A DNA stretch of 30,355 nucleotides from an uncultured Solirubrobacterales bacterium (GCA_903959665.1 CAJBXY010000120.1:1-30355); one strand, 5' to 3'. Shown: positions 1 to 7,633, numbered from the stretch's first letter. A program made the numbers and translations. Notes: generated by a model from the letters alone, not told the origin.

Positions 1-1
1 C

Positions 2-706
2 GTCGCAAACCGACTGCTAGAGGCAGGGCTGCTGCACGAAGACGCTCCCACCGTCACAGGCCTTTCAATCGGCGAGGAGGCTGCCAGGGCGACTGAGACT
101 GAGGGCCAGTTGGTCGTCCGTCCATTGAGCGATCCCGTCAAGGCCTCCGGCGGGCTCGCGATTCTGCGCGGCAACATCGCCCCCGAGGGTTGCGTCGTCA
201 AGCTCGTCGGTCACGAGCGCCGCCATCACGAAGGGCCGGCGCGCGTTTTCGAGAGCGAAGAGCTGGCAATGGAGGCCGTCACCGGCGACAAGATCGAGAA
301 GGGTGACGTCGTGATCATCCGCAACGAAGGGCCGGCCGGAGGGCCAGGCATGCGCGAGATGCTCGCGGTCACGGCCGCGATCAACGGCGCTGGCCTCGGT
401 GAGCACGTCGCCCTGCTGACCGACGGCCGCTTCTCCGGCGCCACTTACGGCTTCATGGCCGGCCACGTCGCCCCGGAGGCCTTCCGCGGCGGCCCAATCG
501 CCGCTGTTCGTGACGGCGACACAATCACAATCGACGTTGACAAACGAACGCTTGACGTCGATCTCACCGTCGCTGAGATCGACGAGCGCGTCGCCGCATA
601 CGTGCCGCCGGCCAACCCCGACCGCACCGGCGTGCTGGCCAAGTACGCCGACCAGGTTGGGAGCGCATCAGAGGGCGCCGTCACGCTCGTCGACGAGCCG
701 CGCTGA
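2..706 (+). CDS. ilvD: Dihydroxy-acid dehydratase, C-terminal part (5' end outside window)
   Basis: This is the C-terminal portion of dihydroxy-acid dehydratase, which converts 2,3-dihydroxy-acids to 2-keto acids in valine, isoleucine and leucine synthesis in the cytosol. The frame is open from base 2, so the gene starts upstream of the window. The ILVD/EDD family signature is visible: TDGRFSGATYG followed by GHVAPEA, whose serine (RFSG) is the catalytic base in the family. SGGLAILRGNIAPEG and the REMLA stretch also fit the family. The N-terminal Fe-S cysteines lie outside the window. The stop is at 704-706, and the next gene begins 9 nt later on the same strand, so the two may be co-transcribed. 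I am very sure of the family. Choosing IlvD over Edd rests on overall resemblance. Confidence 0.95.
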   Translation, partial: VANRLLEAGLLHEDAPTVTGLSIGEEAARATETEGQLVVRPLSDPVKASGGLAILRGNIAPEGCVVKLVGHERRHHEGPARVFESEELAMEAVTGDKIEKGDVVIIRNEGPAGGPGMREMLAVTAAINGAGLGEHVALLTDGRFSGATYGFMAGHVAPEAFRGGPIAAVRDGDTITIDVDKRTLDVDLTVAEIDERVAAYVPPANPDRTGVLAKYADQVGSASEGAVTLVDEPR

Positions 707-715
707 GCAGGTTCG

Positions 716-1279
716 ATGCGAATCGCGATCGACATCGATTCAACGCTTCACCATTATTGGGAGCAGCTCGCCGAGGTTGTCCGCCTCCGCTACGGAGTGG
801 TTCTGCCGTACGAGCAACAGCACACGTGGGGGATCGGCCAGCTCGAGCAGGAGCAGCTCGCGGAAACGATCGCTGAGACGCACAGTGAAGAGTGGATCAG
901 CGCCGCCGAGCCATACCCCGGCGCCGTCGAGGTCGTCAACCGCTGGGCGCAGGATGGGCACTTCATCCACATCACCAGCCACCGCGACGTTGCCGCCGCG
1001 GCGCCAACCGAGCGATGGTTGGACGCCATCGGCCTTCGCTACGACGAGCTCTACTGCTCTTACGACAAGATCACGCGCTGCCGCGAGCTGAAGATCGACC
1101 TACTCGTTGACGACAGCCCAGTAAACCTTCAGAGCGCGCTGGACGAAGGAATCCTTGGCGCGACGCTGCTCCACCCATGGAACGCCGATGTTTGCAGCGC
1201 GAGCGCGATCACGAGCGCCGAAGACTGGCCTGAGCTGGGGCGACGGCTGGAACCGGTCCTGCTTGGCGGCGGCAGCTAG
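716..1279 (+). CDS. HAD-superfamily 5'-nucleotidase-like phosphatase (NT5C type)
   Basis: This is a 187-residue HAD-fold phosphohydrolase. All four HAD motifs can be read. Motif I is DIDST (nucleophile D6, acid/base D8), motif II is ITSHRD (T87/S88), the motif III lysine is K118 in SYDKITR, and motif IV is LLVDDSP (D132, D133). The size, the short insertion after motif I and the DIDST start resemble the 5'(3')-deoxyribonucleotidase / 'nucleotidase 5'-nucleotidase C' group. A dephosphorylation role on nucleotides is therefore likely, but the substrate is not shown by the sequence. There is no signal peptide, so it should be cytosolic. It follows ilvD by 9 nt and probably depends on the same transcript. 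Confidence 0.8.
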   Translation: MRIAIDIDSTLHHYWEQLAEVVRLRYGVVLPYEQQHTWGIGQLEQEQLAETIAETHSEEWISAAEPYPGAVEVVNRWAQDGHFIHITSHRDVAAAAPTERWLDAIGLRYDELYCSYDKITRCRELKIDLLVDDSPVNLQSALDEGILGATLLHPWNADVCSASAITSAEDWPELGRRLEPVLLGGGS

Positions 1280-1304
1280 CGCCCCAAGGCAGGTAGTGGC
1301 GGCT

Positions 1305-1336
1305 CGGCAGCGAAAGAGTTTCGACTGGGGCTGCCG
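1305..1336 (+). terminator. Possible stem-loop after the HAD gene
   Basis: CGGCAGC (1305-1311) pairs with GCTGCCG (1330-1336). Inside it, GAAA (1312-1315) faces TTTC (1319-1322). The 7-bp outer stem is perfect, but no T-tract follows. It lies in the 103-nt gap before the L,D-transpeptidase and could end the ilvD transcript or be chance. Confidence 0.25.
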
Positions 1337-1382
1337 GCGCCGTCGGTCGTGCGGGCGGTCTATCTTTTAGTAAGAGATTTCG

Positions 1383-2420
1383 ATGCCGCGCAAATATCTA
1401 TTCTCACTAATCGCGCTCGGCGCCTTCTTCGTCGTTCTGGTCGGTGGGGCATTCGCCTACGACAGCGCAACCTCGCAGACAATCGCGCCGGGAATCACGG
1501 TCGGCAACGTCGAAGTTGGCGGGCTCACCGCCGAGCAGGCCGAAGGGAAGCTTCGCCAAGATCTCCTCGGGGCGCTAGAGACGCCTGTCGTTGCCTCTCG
1601 CGGCAAGAGGTCGTGGCGCCTGGGGCCGGCAGAGTCGAAGGTCGCTGTCGACATCGACGGCAGCGTTGCGGCGGCGCTCTCGAAGAGCAACGACGACAAC
1701 TTCCTCGTGCGCGCATTCCGCAAGGTCAGCGGCAGCTCTCTTGACGCCTCGGTCGAGCCGGCGGTCACCTATTCAAGGTCGGCTGTGAAACGTTTCACAG
1801 CCCGAGTGACGAAGGCCGTCGATCGCCCTGCGACCGACGCGTCGCTGGCCTTCACCGTTTCGGCGGTCGAGCCGGTCCCATCGAAGAACGGTGTCGCTGT
1901 CAAGAGAGGGCGACTTAAGGCCGATGTAACGCGCTCGCTCTCGACTCCGGGCGCCAGCCACTCGGTCGCAGTTGCCGTCCGCAAGCTAAAGCCGAAAGTT
2001 ACGACCAAGCAGCTCGCATCCAAGTATCCGGTCGTGATAACGGTCGACAGATCAAACTTCCGGCTGACTCTGTTCAAGGATTTGAAGGCGGTGAAGAGCT
2101 ATCCGATTGCGGTCGGCCAAGCCGGTCTAGAGACGCCGGCCGGGCTTTACTCGATTCAAAGCAAGCAGGTGGACCCAAGTTGGTACGTACCCAACAGCGA
2201 CTGGGCGGGCGATCTTGCTGGCACCGTTGTGCCGCCCGGGCCTAGTAACCCGCTGCGCGCGCGTTGGATGGGAATAACCGCCGGTGCTGGAATTCACGGC
2301 ACCTCCGAGCCGGCTTCGCTCGGATCTGCAGCCTCGCACGGCTGTGTCCGGATGGCGGTTCCCGACGTGATCGATCTCTATGACCGAGTCGAAGTCGGCA
2401 CTCCGGTATTCATCGCCTAA
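1383..2420 (+). CDS. L,D-transpeptidase (YkuD) with N-terminal membrane anchor
   Basis: This is a 345-residue envelope enzyme predicted to make 3-3 cross-links in peptidoglycan or to attach proteins to it. An N-terminal hydrophobic segment at about residues 5-26 acts as a signal anchor. A PG_binding_4-like region follows (GITVGNVEVGGLTAEQA at about 37-53), of the kind that precedes many YkuD domains. The catalytic domain begins near residue 215. Its active site reads HGTSEP (H305) and SHGCVRM (H319, C321), the family's HX14-17[ST]HGC[VI]R pattern. The ATG at 1383 has a weak AAGAGA purine stretch 5 nt upstream and a TATCTT -10-like box at 1361-1366. No neighbour obviously shares its pathway, though envelope genes recur further along the window. 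The family call is firm; the exact cross-linking role is inferred. Confidence 0.93.
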   Translation: MPRKYLFSLIALGAFFVVLVGGAFAYDSATSQTIAPGITVGNVEVGGLTAEQAEGKLRQDLLGALETPVVASRGKRSWRLGPAESKVAVDIDGSVAAALSKSNDDNFLVRAFRKVSGSSLDASVEPAVTYSRSAVKRFTARVTKAVDRPATDASLAFTVSAVEPVPSKNGVAVKRGRLKADVTRSLSTPGASHSVAVAVRKLKPKVTTKQLASKYPVVITVDRSNFRLTLFKDLKAVKSYPIAVGQAGLETPAGLYSIQSKQVDPSWYVPNSDWAGDLAGTVVPPGPSNPLRARWMGITAGAGIHGTSEPASLGSAASHGCVRMAVPDVIDLYDRVEVGTPVFIA

Positions 2421-2719
2421 AGATGCGGGCCGCCGCGCGCCTCTGGGCCGCCACGGATTTCCGCAATGGGAATCTCTTCCCAGCCCTGCTCGCTTAGCAG
2501 GCGATGATGGTCACTGTGGCGAAATACAAGCGATCCGAGAAAAATGTCCCGCTCAGGCCTACGCATCACCGAATACCACATCGTCGTCGCATCACTGGAC
2601 CCCTGAATGCGGTGCCAGGGGCGCGGTGGCTGCTCGTCCCGCGAGCAGACGCCGTCAGCTTCTAGCCCTGCGGTAGTAGCCACCTGACCGTTTTCCGTGT
2701 TGATGAAAAAGAGCGCCAT
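2417..2719 (-). CDS. Possible small unknown protein, divergent from and overlapping xerC
   Basis: I do not recognise this 100-codon minus-strand ORF. It would fill the otherwise empty 2421-2696 stretch between the L,D-transpeptidase and xerC. A leaderless-style start supports it: TATCCT (minus strand, 2733-2728), then 8 nt, then ATG at 2719. The same hexamer and spacing occur at mutM. By hand count, GC at codon positions 1/2/3 is about 67/50/66%. Position 2 is lowest, as in coding DNA, but position 3 is lower than expected for this genome. The residues are mixed (W, F, Y, H, I), unlike the R/A/S-rich shadow frames. No transmembrane segment or known motif is visible. It overlaps the xerC 5' end by 23 nt head to head and the transpeptidase stop by 4 nt. 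It could also be a decayed gene or chance. Confidence 0.4.
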   Translation of the reverse strand: MALFFINTENGQVATTAGLEADGVCSRDEQPPRPWHRIQGSSDATTMWYSVMRRPERDIFLGSLVFRHSDHHRLLSEQGWEEIPIAEIRGGPEARGGPHL

Positions 2720-3638
2720 AGCGATCGAGGATACGAGCCCGGAGCTAACGGAAGGTTGGCGCACGGCGCTGCAGCTAGTTGCGGACGATCTAGTTCGCCG
2801 TGGCAGCGCCGAGCGAACGCTCCGCGCCTACCGCAGCGACCTCGACCAGTTTGCCCAGTGGGCGATCTTGGCCGGGCTGGAGCCGACCGACGTCGACGTC
2901 CGCCAACTTCGCCGCTACGCCGCGTTCTGCGGGACGAGCGAACTTGCTCCCTCGACCGTCGCACGTAAGCTGGCCTCGCTGAGGTCATGCTTTAGGACGC
3001 TTCGCGAGCACGGAGTGGTCGAGCAGAACCCGGCCGAACTTGTCGCGGCGCCGAAGCGTCCGTCGAGCCTCCCGCGTGTATTGCGGCCGGCCGAGCTGAG
3101 CAGCCTGATCGATCGAATCCCCGCCGGGACCGCGCTCGAACTGCGCGATCGAGCATTGATTGAGCTGGCGTACGGCGCAGGGCTTCGCGCTGAAGAATTG
3201 GTGAGCGCCGATCTCGATTCGCTCGAGCTAGACAGCGAACAGATCCGCGTTGAAGGGAAGGGTTCGAAGACGCGCCTGGTGCCGCTCGGCGAGTATGCGC
3301 GCGCAGCGATCGTCGGCTATCTCGAGCGGGCGCGGCCGGCACTGGCCACCGGCGCAGATCAGCCCGCACTCTTCCTCTCAAAGTCTGGAAGGCGGCTGCA
3401 GAGTTCAGATGTCCGGCGCCGGCTGAGACTCTGGGCGCGCGCCGCCGAGCTGCCCGGACGCGTGCACCCTCACGCGCTGCGTCATTCATTCGCTACTCAC
3501 CTGCTCGACGGAGGGGCCGATCTGCGAGCGATTCAAGAGCTGCTTGGCCACGAGCATCTCTCTAGCACACAGATCTACACGCGCGTCGAGTCGGCCCGCC
3601 TGCGCTCGGCCTATAGCTCGAGCCATCCGCGCGCCTGA
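2697..3638 (+). CDS. xerC: Tyrosine site-specific recombinase, XerC-like
   Basis: This is a 313-residue tyrosine recombinase of the Xer type, which resolves chromosome dimers at dif sites together with a partner recombinase. It has an N-terminal SAM-like core-binding domain (about residues 22-110) and a C-terminal catalytic domain. All catalytic residues are present: R164 (AGLRAEEL), K188 (GKGSK), H259xxR262 (HPHALRHSFATH), H285 (LLGHEHLSS) and Y294 (TQIYTRV). GTG 2697, TTG 2700 and ATG 2703 are consecutive in-frame starts, and none has a clear Shine-Dalgarno. No later ATG, GTG or TTG occurs before the core-binding domain, so the start must be here. A second Xer gene lies at 24915. I call this one XerC and that one XerD by resemblance and context. 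The assignment could be reversed. Confidence 0.88.
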   Translation: MLMKKSAIAIEDTSPELTEGWRTALQLVADDLVRRGSAERTLRAYRSDLDQFAQWAILAGLEPTDVDVRQLRRYAAFCGTSELAPSTVARKLASLRSCFRTLREHGVVEQNPAELVAAPKRPSSLPRVLRPAELSSLIDRIPAGTALELRDRALIELAYGAGLRAEELVSADLDSLELDSEQIRVEGKGSKTRLVPLGEYARAAIVGYLERARPALATGADQPALFLSKSGRRLQSSDVRRRLRLWARAAELPGRVHPHALRHSFATHLLDGGADLRAIQELLGHEHLSSTQIYTRVESARLRSAYSSSHPRA

Positions 3639-3672
3639 GAGCGCCGACGGTCTACTGAGGCGGTCGCTCCGC

Positions 3673-3678
3673 TACCGT
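3673..3678 (+). promoter_or_regulatory. -10-like box (TACCGT) for zinc-knuckle gene
   Basis: TACCGT is followed by 8 nt and the GTG at 3687, with no Shine-Dalgarno. It fits the window's leaderless pattern TAnnnT-N6-10-start. Confidence 0.4.
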
Positions 3679-3686
3679 TAGAGCCC

Positions 3687-4454
3687 GTGAACGTCCGTCA
3701 GATCACAACAACGCGGGAGCCGTCATTCTGTTCGATCTGTGAGCGCAACCTGCTTCGGGGGGAGGAGCACAGCGCCTTCCTCCACGGCGGCGAACGGAAG
3801 ATCGTCTGCGAACTTTGCACGCAGCGAGCGACACAGCTCGGCTGGATCCGTGAATCCGGTGATATGGCCCCAGCGAGTGGACGGATCGGCTGGATCCGCC
3901 GATCTGCGACGCGATCTTCACGCGCGCGGCGCGGGCGGCGCGGCGAAGTTGACGACGCCGAGCTGCTTGTGCCGCCTGAGGCAGTAGAGCTGATCGAGCA
4001 CTCCGGGGAGGCCTCCGACGGGGTCGGCGTTGAAGCGGCCGGGGATCTTGCGCAACAGCCGCGCTCCGAGTTTGATCTCCCGCCGAAGCTTGAGCTGTCG
4101 GTAAACGAGAGAGCCGTGCGTGCTGTTCCTACGCACGCCGACATGAAGGGTGCACGGGCGATTGAGCTCTTCAACGTCGGCGAGCATCCGCGCACGGTCG
4201 CAACCCTGGCCCGCACGCTCGGCGCCCCGGTTGTCAGCGTCCGGCCGTCGACGAAGGAGGGAAGCATCGTTTCAGTCGTGATCGCGTGGGAGCTCTCGTG
4301 GTACGCCTATGAGATCGATCTGGCCGACGAGGGCGCAGGCGCAAGGCTGATCGATCAGGGAACCGAACTCGGCCAGCTCGATGAGCGGGATCGCACGCCG
4401 AACGCCGTCGCTGATGGGCGCGGCATGTTGCATACGGCGGTTGAGTCGCTGTGA
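3687..4454 (+). CDS. Unknown protein with N-terminal C4 zinc knuckle and conserved C-terminal domain
   Basis: I cannot assign a function to this 255-residue protein. The N-terminus has C15-x2-C18-x22-C41-x2-C44, a treble-clef or zinc-ribbon-like arrangement that should bind one zinc. A basic, Arg-rich linker follows (about residues 70-86), then an acidic, probably disordered stretch. A better-folded C-terminal part starts near residue 145, with alternating hydrophobic segments and the tryptophan-containing AWELSWYAYEIDL. The start is a GTG with a -10-like box 8 nt upstream. The stop overlaps the RNase HI start by 4 nt (GTGA), so the two genes are probably translationally coupled. A nucleic-acid role is possible from the zinc knuckle, the basic linker and the RNase H partner, but this is inference. 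Confidence 0.75.
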   Translation: MNVRQITTTREPSFCSICERNLLRGEEHSAFLHGGERKIVCELCTQRATQLGWIRESGDMAPASGRIGWIRRSATRSSRARRGRRGEVDDAELLVPPEAVELIEHSGEASDGVGVEAAGDLAQQPRSEFDLPPKLELSVNERAVRAVPTHADMKGARAIELFNVGEHPRTVATLARTLGAPVVSVRPSTKEGSIVSVVIAWELSWYAYEIDLADEGAGARLIDQGTELGQLDERDRTPNAVADGRGMLHTAVESL

Positions 4455-4855
4455 AGCTGACGGTCCACGTTGACGGCGGATCGCGCGGGAACCCTGGGCC
4501 TGCTGCGGCCGCGGCCGTGGCCTCGGACGGTGACGGCGCGATCGTCGGTGAGCGCGGCGAATTGATCGGCGATGCAACCAATAACGTCGCTGAGTATCAC
4601 GCCGTCCTGCTCGGCGCGCGGCTGGCAGCCGAGCTTGGTGCGAGCGAGCTCGAGTTGGTCAATGATTCCGAGCTGATCGCTTATCAGCTAAGCGGCAAGT
4701 ACAAGGTCAAGCACGTCGACATGAAGCCGCTCTACGCCGAGGCGCTCGCAGCACTCGAACCGTTCGAAAGCTGGTCGATTCGCTGTGTTCGGCGCGAACT
4801 CAATCAGCACGCCGACCTGCTCGTCAACCAGACGCTCGACGCCGGCGCGCTTTAA
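4451..4855 (+). CDS. rnhA: Ribonuclease HI-family protein
   Basis: This is a 134-residue RNase HI that would cleave the RNA strand of RNA-DNA hybrids in the cytosol. The carboxylate tetrad is complete: D8 (VHVDGGSRGNPGP), E48 (NNVAEYHA), D72 (LVNDSELI) and D122 (NQHADLLVN). The length is that of a single-domain archaeal/actinobacterial-type RNase HI. It lacks the E. coli basic handle region and has no phosphatase fusion of the kind seen in mycobacterial Rv2228c. The GTG start at 4451 sits inside the upstream stop codon (GTGA), indicating coupling to the zinc-knuckle gene. A convergent bioY ends 45 nt downstream. Confidence 0.9.
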   Translation: MKLTVHVDGGSRGNPGPAAAAAVASDGDGAIVGERGELIGDATNNVAEYHAVLLGARLAAELGASELELVNDSELIAYQLSGKYKVKHVDMKPLYAEALAALEPFESWSIRCVRRELNQHADLLVNQTLDAGAL

Positions 4856-4872
4856 GGCTTAGCTTGGGGCGC

Positions 4873-4925
4873 CGCTGTGCTTGCAGCGCTCGGCAGCCCG
4901 CTAAAGCAGGCCGGCCTTCGGGCCG
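4873..4925 (+). terminator. Possible terminator hairpins between rnhA and bioY
   Basis: Two small hairpins lie between the convergent genes. The first is CGCTG (4873-4877) with CAGCG (4884-4888). The second is CGGCC-TTCG-GGCCG (4912-4925), a C(UUCG)G tetraloop inside the last codons of bioY, followed by a pyrimidine-rich run on the plus strand. Neither has a true T-tract. Confidence 0.3.
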
Positions 4926-5557
4926 TCCTCTTCGTTCTTGCTGCCGACGCCGCTCTTCTGCAGTAGTGCCCAGCCGGCTGGCAGCAGGGCCGCGGCGAAG
5001 GCGAGCTTCACGAGGTCGCCAAGGATGAACGGCTGAACGCCGGTCTTGTAAGCCTGCGCCCATCCGAAGGCGACGCCGTCACCGGCTGGGTCCCAGGTCG
5101 CCAGCCATGGCACGCCAAAGGCGTAGATCAGAATGTTGCCAAGAAGGAGGGCGCCGATCATCGACATCACGCGCCGGTCGGCGCCACGCTCGGCGAGCCA
5201 GCCGACTGCGGCGGCGGCGACGATAAATCCAATGATGTAGCCGCCGGTCGCCCCGGTGATTACGTCCCAGCCTGCCGATTGGTCGGTGAAGATTGGCGCG
5301 CCGAGCGCTCCGATGATGAAGTAGAGAGCCAACGCCAGTGCGCCCTTCTTCGAGCCGAGGACGCCACCGACGAGCAGGACGGCGAGCGTCTGGCCGGTGA
5401 AGGGAACCGGGTACCAGGGGATCGAGATCTGTGCCAAACCGGCTACCAGCGCGGTGCCGCCGACCACCAGTGCGAGGTCACGGAGGATCTCGTTGCTGCG
5501 CGTCTGTGAATGTGGGATGAGACGGTCGACGATTGTTCCGTAGCGCGCAGTTTCCAT
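4901..5557 (-). CDS. bioY: BioY, biotin-specific S component of an ECF transporter
   Basis: This is a 218-residue membrane protein of the BioY family, the biotin-binding subunit of energy-coupling-factor uptake transporters. About six hydrophobic segments are visible, with the family-typical PWYPVPFTGQTLAVLLVGGVLG loop-helix and the GAPIF...GATGGYIIGF region. I set the start at ATG 5557 rather than the longer in-frame extension because a good Shine-Dalgarno (AAAGGAGC) sits about 9 nt upstream and the extra residues are not hydrophobic or family-like. No ATPase (EcfA) or EcfT gene lies nearby, so it must use modules encoded elsewhere or act alone, as described for some BioY proteins. It is transcribed toward rnhA and away from the substrate-binding protein gene. 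Confidence 0.93.
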   Translation of the reverse strand: METARYGTIVDRLIPHSQTRSNEILRDLALVVGGTALVAGLAQISIPWYPVPFTGQTLAVLLVGGVLGSKKGALALALYFIIGALGAPIFTDQSAGWDVITGATGGYIIGFIVAAAAVGWLAERGADRRVMSMIGALLLGNILIYAFGVPWLATWDPAGDGVAFGWAQAYKTGVQPFILGDLVKLAFAAALLPAGWALLQKSGVGSKNEEDGPKAGLL

Positions 5558-5594
5558 CGGGTGAAGCTCCTTTGTAGGCGTGTTGTTCTGAGCG

Positions 5595-5600
5595 ATCCTA
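5595..5600 (-). promoter_or_regulatory. -10-like box (TAGGAT) for bioY
   Basis: On the minus strand TAGGAT lies 37 nt upstream of the bioY ATG. It would give a leader of roughly 30 nt that holds the Shine-Dalgarno at 5567-5572. I saw no recognisable BirA- or BioQ-type operator. Confidence 0.3.
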
Positions 5601-5651
5601 CGACAATCGGGGGAGGTCACGCGGGGAGCCGCGATCGCGCAGTGCGGCTGG

Positions 5652-5657
5652 TATAAC
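5652..5657 (+). promoter_or_regulatory. -10-like box (TATAAC) for substrate-binding protein gene
   Basis: TATAAC, 5 of 6 to consensus, is followed by 6 nt and the ATG at 5664. This spacing puts the likely transcription start on the start codon. Confidence 0.5.
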
Positions 5658-5663
5658 AGGCCC

Positions 5664-6884
5664 ATGAAAACAATCGTTTCTCTCGCCCTTGCACTCGCCG
5701 CGTCAGCCCTGCTGGTCGCCTGCGGAAGCTCAAGCAGTTCCGACAGCACCTCGACAGCCACTACCGCCAGCAGCACAGTGCGGATCGGCATGGAAGGCCC
5801 ACTCTCGGGCGATCAGAAGGTAACCGGCACTGGAATGCTGAACGGCGCCAAGCTCGCGGCCGACAAACTGAACGCCAAAGGCGGCCTCCTTGGCAAGCAG
5901 ATCCAGATAATCCCGATCGACGATGCTGCCGACCCAACTACCGGCGTGACGGCCGCGAACGCGGCAATCAAGGATGGGCTTGACGGCGTCGTCGGCCCTT
6001 ACAACTCCGGCGTTGGCATCAAGACGCTGCCGCTCTTCGAAGCCGCCGGGTTGACGCCGATCCGTCTTACCTCGGATAGCGCGACCAATGGCATCGGATA
6101 CACGCTCCAGCCGATGGATTATCAGATCGCCCCTGTCGCCACGACCGCATTGACCGATTGGCTGAATGCGAAATCGGTCGCGATCGCCTACGACCCAACG
6201 CCCGGCTACACGGCGACGGTCGGCGCGCAGATGAAGAAGTCGCTCGAGGCAGCCGGCGTAAAGGTGACCGCCTACGAGGCCGTTAAGCCGGGCGCTTCCA
6301 ACTACACGAGCACCGTCGCAAAGCTTGAGGCGACCAATCCAGACGCGATCTACTCGGTTGTTTATTTCCCCGAAGGCGGATTGATCGCGAAGGCAATGGA
6401 CGCCAGCTCCTCGAAGGTGAGGTGCCTTGCTGACTACGCCTCCGCTGACCCCGGCTTCGTGACGACGGCCGGCGAGGCCGCGGCGCAGAACTGCCCTGTC
6501 GTCGGCGTTCCCTCACCGGGCGACTTCCCCAACGGCGGCTCGTTCGATGCCGCCTACGAGAAGGAATTTGGCGAGGGCCCAGGCACATGGAGCTCCTACG
6601 TGTACGACTCGGTCAATCTGCTCGCGACCTGCGTCAAGAGCGCCGGCGGCTTCGACAACACGCCCAACGAAGATGGCTCAACGACGGCTCAAGTTGACGG
6701 ATCGACGGCGCTCACGAAGTGCCTCAACGCCGTCAAGGACTGGGAAGGGGTCACCGGCTCGGTCACGATCGACCCAGCTAACGGCAACCGCAACCCAGCG
6801 ACGGTCGTCGTCCTTGAAACCGACAGCAACGGCGAACTCCACGTTGATCGGGACTGGGCGCAGGCCGTCGGCGCTCCGTACTAA
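5664..6884 (+). CDS. Branched-chain amino acid-type ABC transporter substrate-binding lipoprotein
   Basis: This is a 406-residue extracytoplasmic lipoprotein of the LivJ/LivK type (Peripla_BP_6 / type I periplasmic fold). The signal peptide ends in a lipobox, LLVAC with Cys20, followed by a Ser/Thr-rich tether. The mature part opens with VRIGMEGPLSGDQ...G..LNGAKLAADKLNAKGGLLGKQI, the classic start of this family. VVGPYNSGVG and the YASADPGFV region also fit. The substrate cannot be read from sequence; amino acids, amides or aromatic acids are all known for the family. No permease or ATPase gene is adjacent, so it is an orphan here. Its stop overlaps the stop of the convergent ZIP gene by 4 nt (CTAA). 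Confidence 0.9.
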   Translation: MKTIVSLALALAASALLVACGSSSSSDSTSTATTASSTVRIGMEGPLSGDQKVTGTGMLNGAKLAADKLNAKGGLLGKQIQIIPIDDAADPTTGVTAANAAIKDGLDGVVGPYNSGVGIKTLPLFEAAGLTPIRLTSDSATNGIGYTLQPMDYQIAPVATTALTDWLNAKSVAIAYDPTPGYTATVGAQMKKSLEAAGVKVTAYEAVKPGASNYTSTVAKLEATNPDAIYSVVYFPEGGLIAKAMDASSSKVRCLADYASADPGFVTTAGEAAAQNCPVVGVPSPGDFPNGGSFDAAYEKEFGEGPGTWSSYVYDSVNLLATCVKSAGGFDNTPNEDGSTTAQVDGSTALTKCLNAVKDWEGVTGSVTIDPANGNRNPATVVVLETDSNGELHVDRDWAQAVGAPY

Positions 6885-7621
6885 GCGCCCAGCAGCACTG
6901 CCAGCCCGGCCATACAGAGCATCGAACCGATGATGCCGGCCGCCGCGAGCGGCCGGTTTTCACGCGGCCCGATCGCGTCAGGGAGCAGCTCCAGCACAAC
7001 GAGGGCAAGCATCGCCCCGGCCGCAAAGCCGAGTGACCATGGCAGCAGCGCCGTGATCTGCTCGACCAGCAGGAAGGCGATAACTGCGCCGATTGGCTGT
7101 GGCAGGCTGGTGCCGACCGCTGCCCAGAACTGCTGTGAGGCGCTGAACCCAGCCTGCGCCATTGGGATCGCTGTCGCCGTGCCTTCTGGCACGTTCTGCA
7201 GGGCGATCGCGATGAAGACGAAGAGCCCGAGCGTGTTGTCGGCCGACCAGGAAGACCCCAGCGCGAAGCCCTCGGGGAGACTGTGGACGAAGAGGACTAC
7301 GAATACCAGCGCTGAGCGGCGCACATGGACACCGCTGAGCTCGCCGACGTGCATTTCGCGGCCGGCCATCGCGCGTTGTCCGAGCAGCAGGAAGCCGACG
7401 CCGATCACGCCACCAACGATCAGCGGCACCGATTGACCGTTATCGATCGGTTCGACTACCAACCCGATCGATGCGGCTGTCATCACCCCCGCGGCGATTC
7501 CCCACAGCAGCGGGCGCCAGCGCTCCGTGCGCGCAGGGCCAAGCCAGGCAACGGGGAGCGCGCCGAGGCCGGTCGCCAGCGCCGTACCGCAGGCCAGCAA
7601 GAAGACGGTGAGCAGAGCCAC
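6881..7621 (-). CDS. ZIP-family divalent metal transporter
   Basis: This is a 246-residue polytopic protein of the ZIP family, which moves Zn2+ or other divalent metals into the cytosol. About eight hydrophobic segments are present. The transport-site motifs are visible: helix IV FVHSLPEGFALG (HSxPEG) and helix V ALQNVPEGTA (N-x-PEG). The segment between them is short, as in bacterial ZIPs. The GTG at 7621 is chosen because TAATCT lies 6 nt upstream on the minus strand and no Shine-Dalgarno is seen. The gene is convergent with the lipoprotein gene (shared CTAA) and divergent from efp. I saw no metal-regulator (Zur-like) operator in the short divergent gap. The family call is secure; metal specificity is not. 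Confidence 0.92.
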   Translation of the reverse strand: MALLTVFLLACGTALATGLGALPVAWLGPARTERWRPLLWGIAAGVMTAASIGLVVEPIDNGQSVPLIVGGVIGVGFLLLGQRAMAGREMHVGELSGVHVRRSALVFVVLFVHSLPEGFALGSSWSADNTLGLFVFIAIALQNVPEGTATAIPMAQAGFSASQQFWAAVGTSLPQPIGAVIAFLLVEQITALLPWSLGFAAGAMLALVVLELLPDAIGPRENRPLAAAGIIGSMLCMAGLAVLLGA

Positions 7622-7627
7622 CGGCGC

Positions 7628-7633
7628 AGATTA
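7628..7633 (-). promoter_or_regulatory. -10-like box (TAATCT) for ZIP transporter gene
   Basis: On the minus strand TAATCT is followed by 6 nt and the GTG at 7621, with no Shine-Dalgarno between. Confidence 0.45.

Noticed and set aside
5558..5791. N-terminal extension of bioY
   Set aside because: The extension would run into the divergent lipoprotein gene and lacks family features. A good Shine-Dalgarno precedes ATG 5557.
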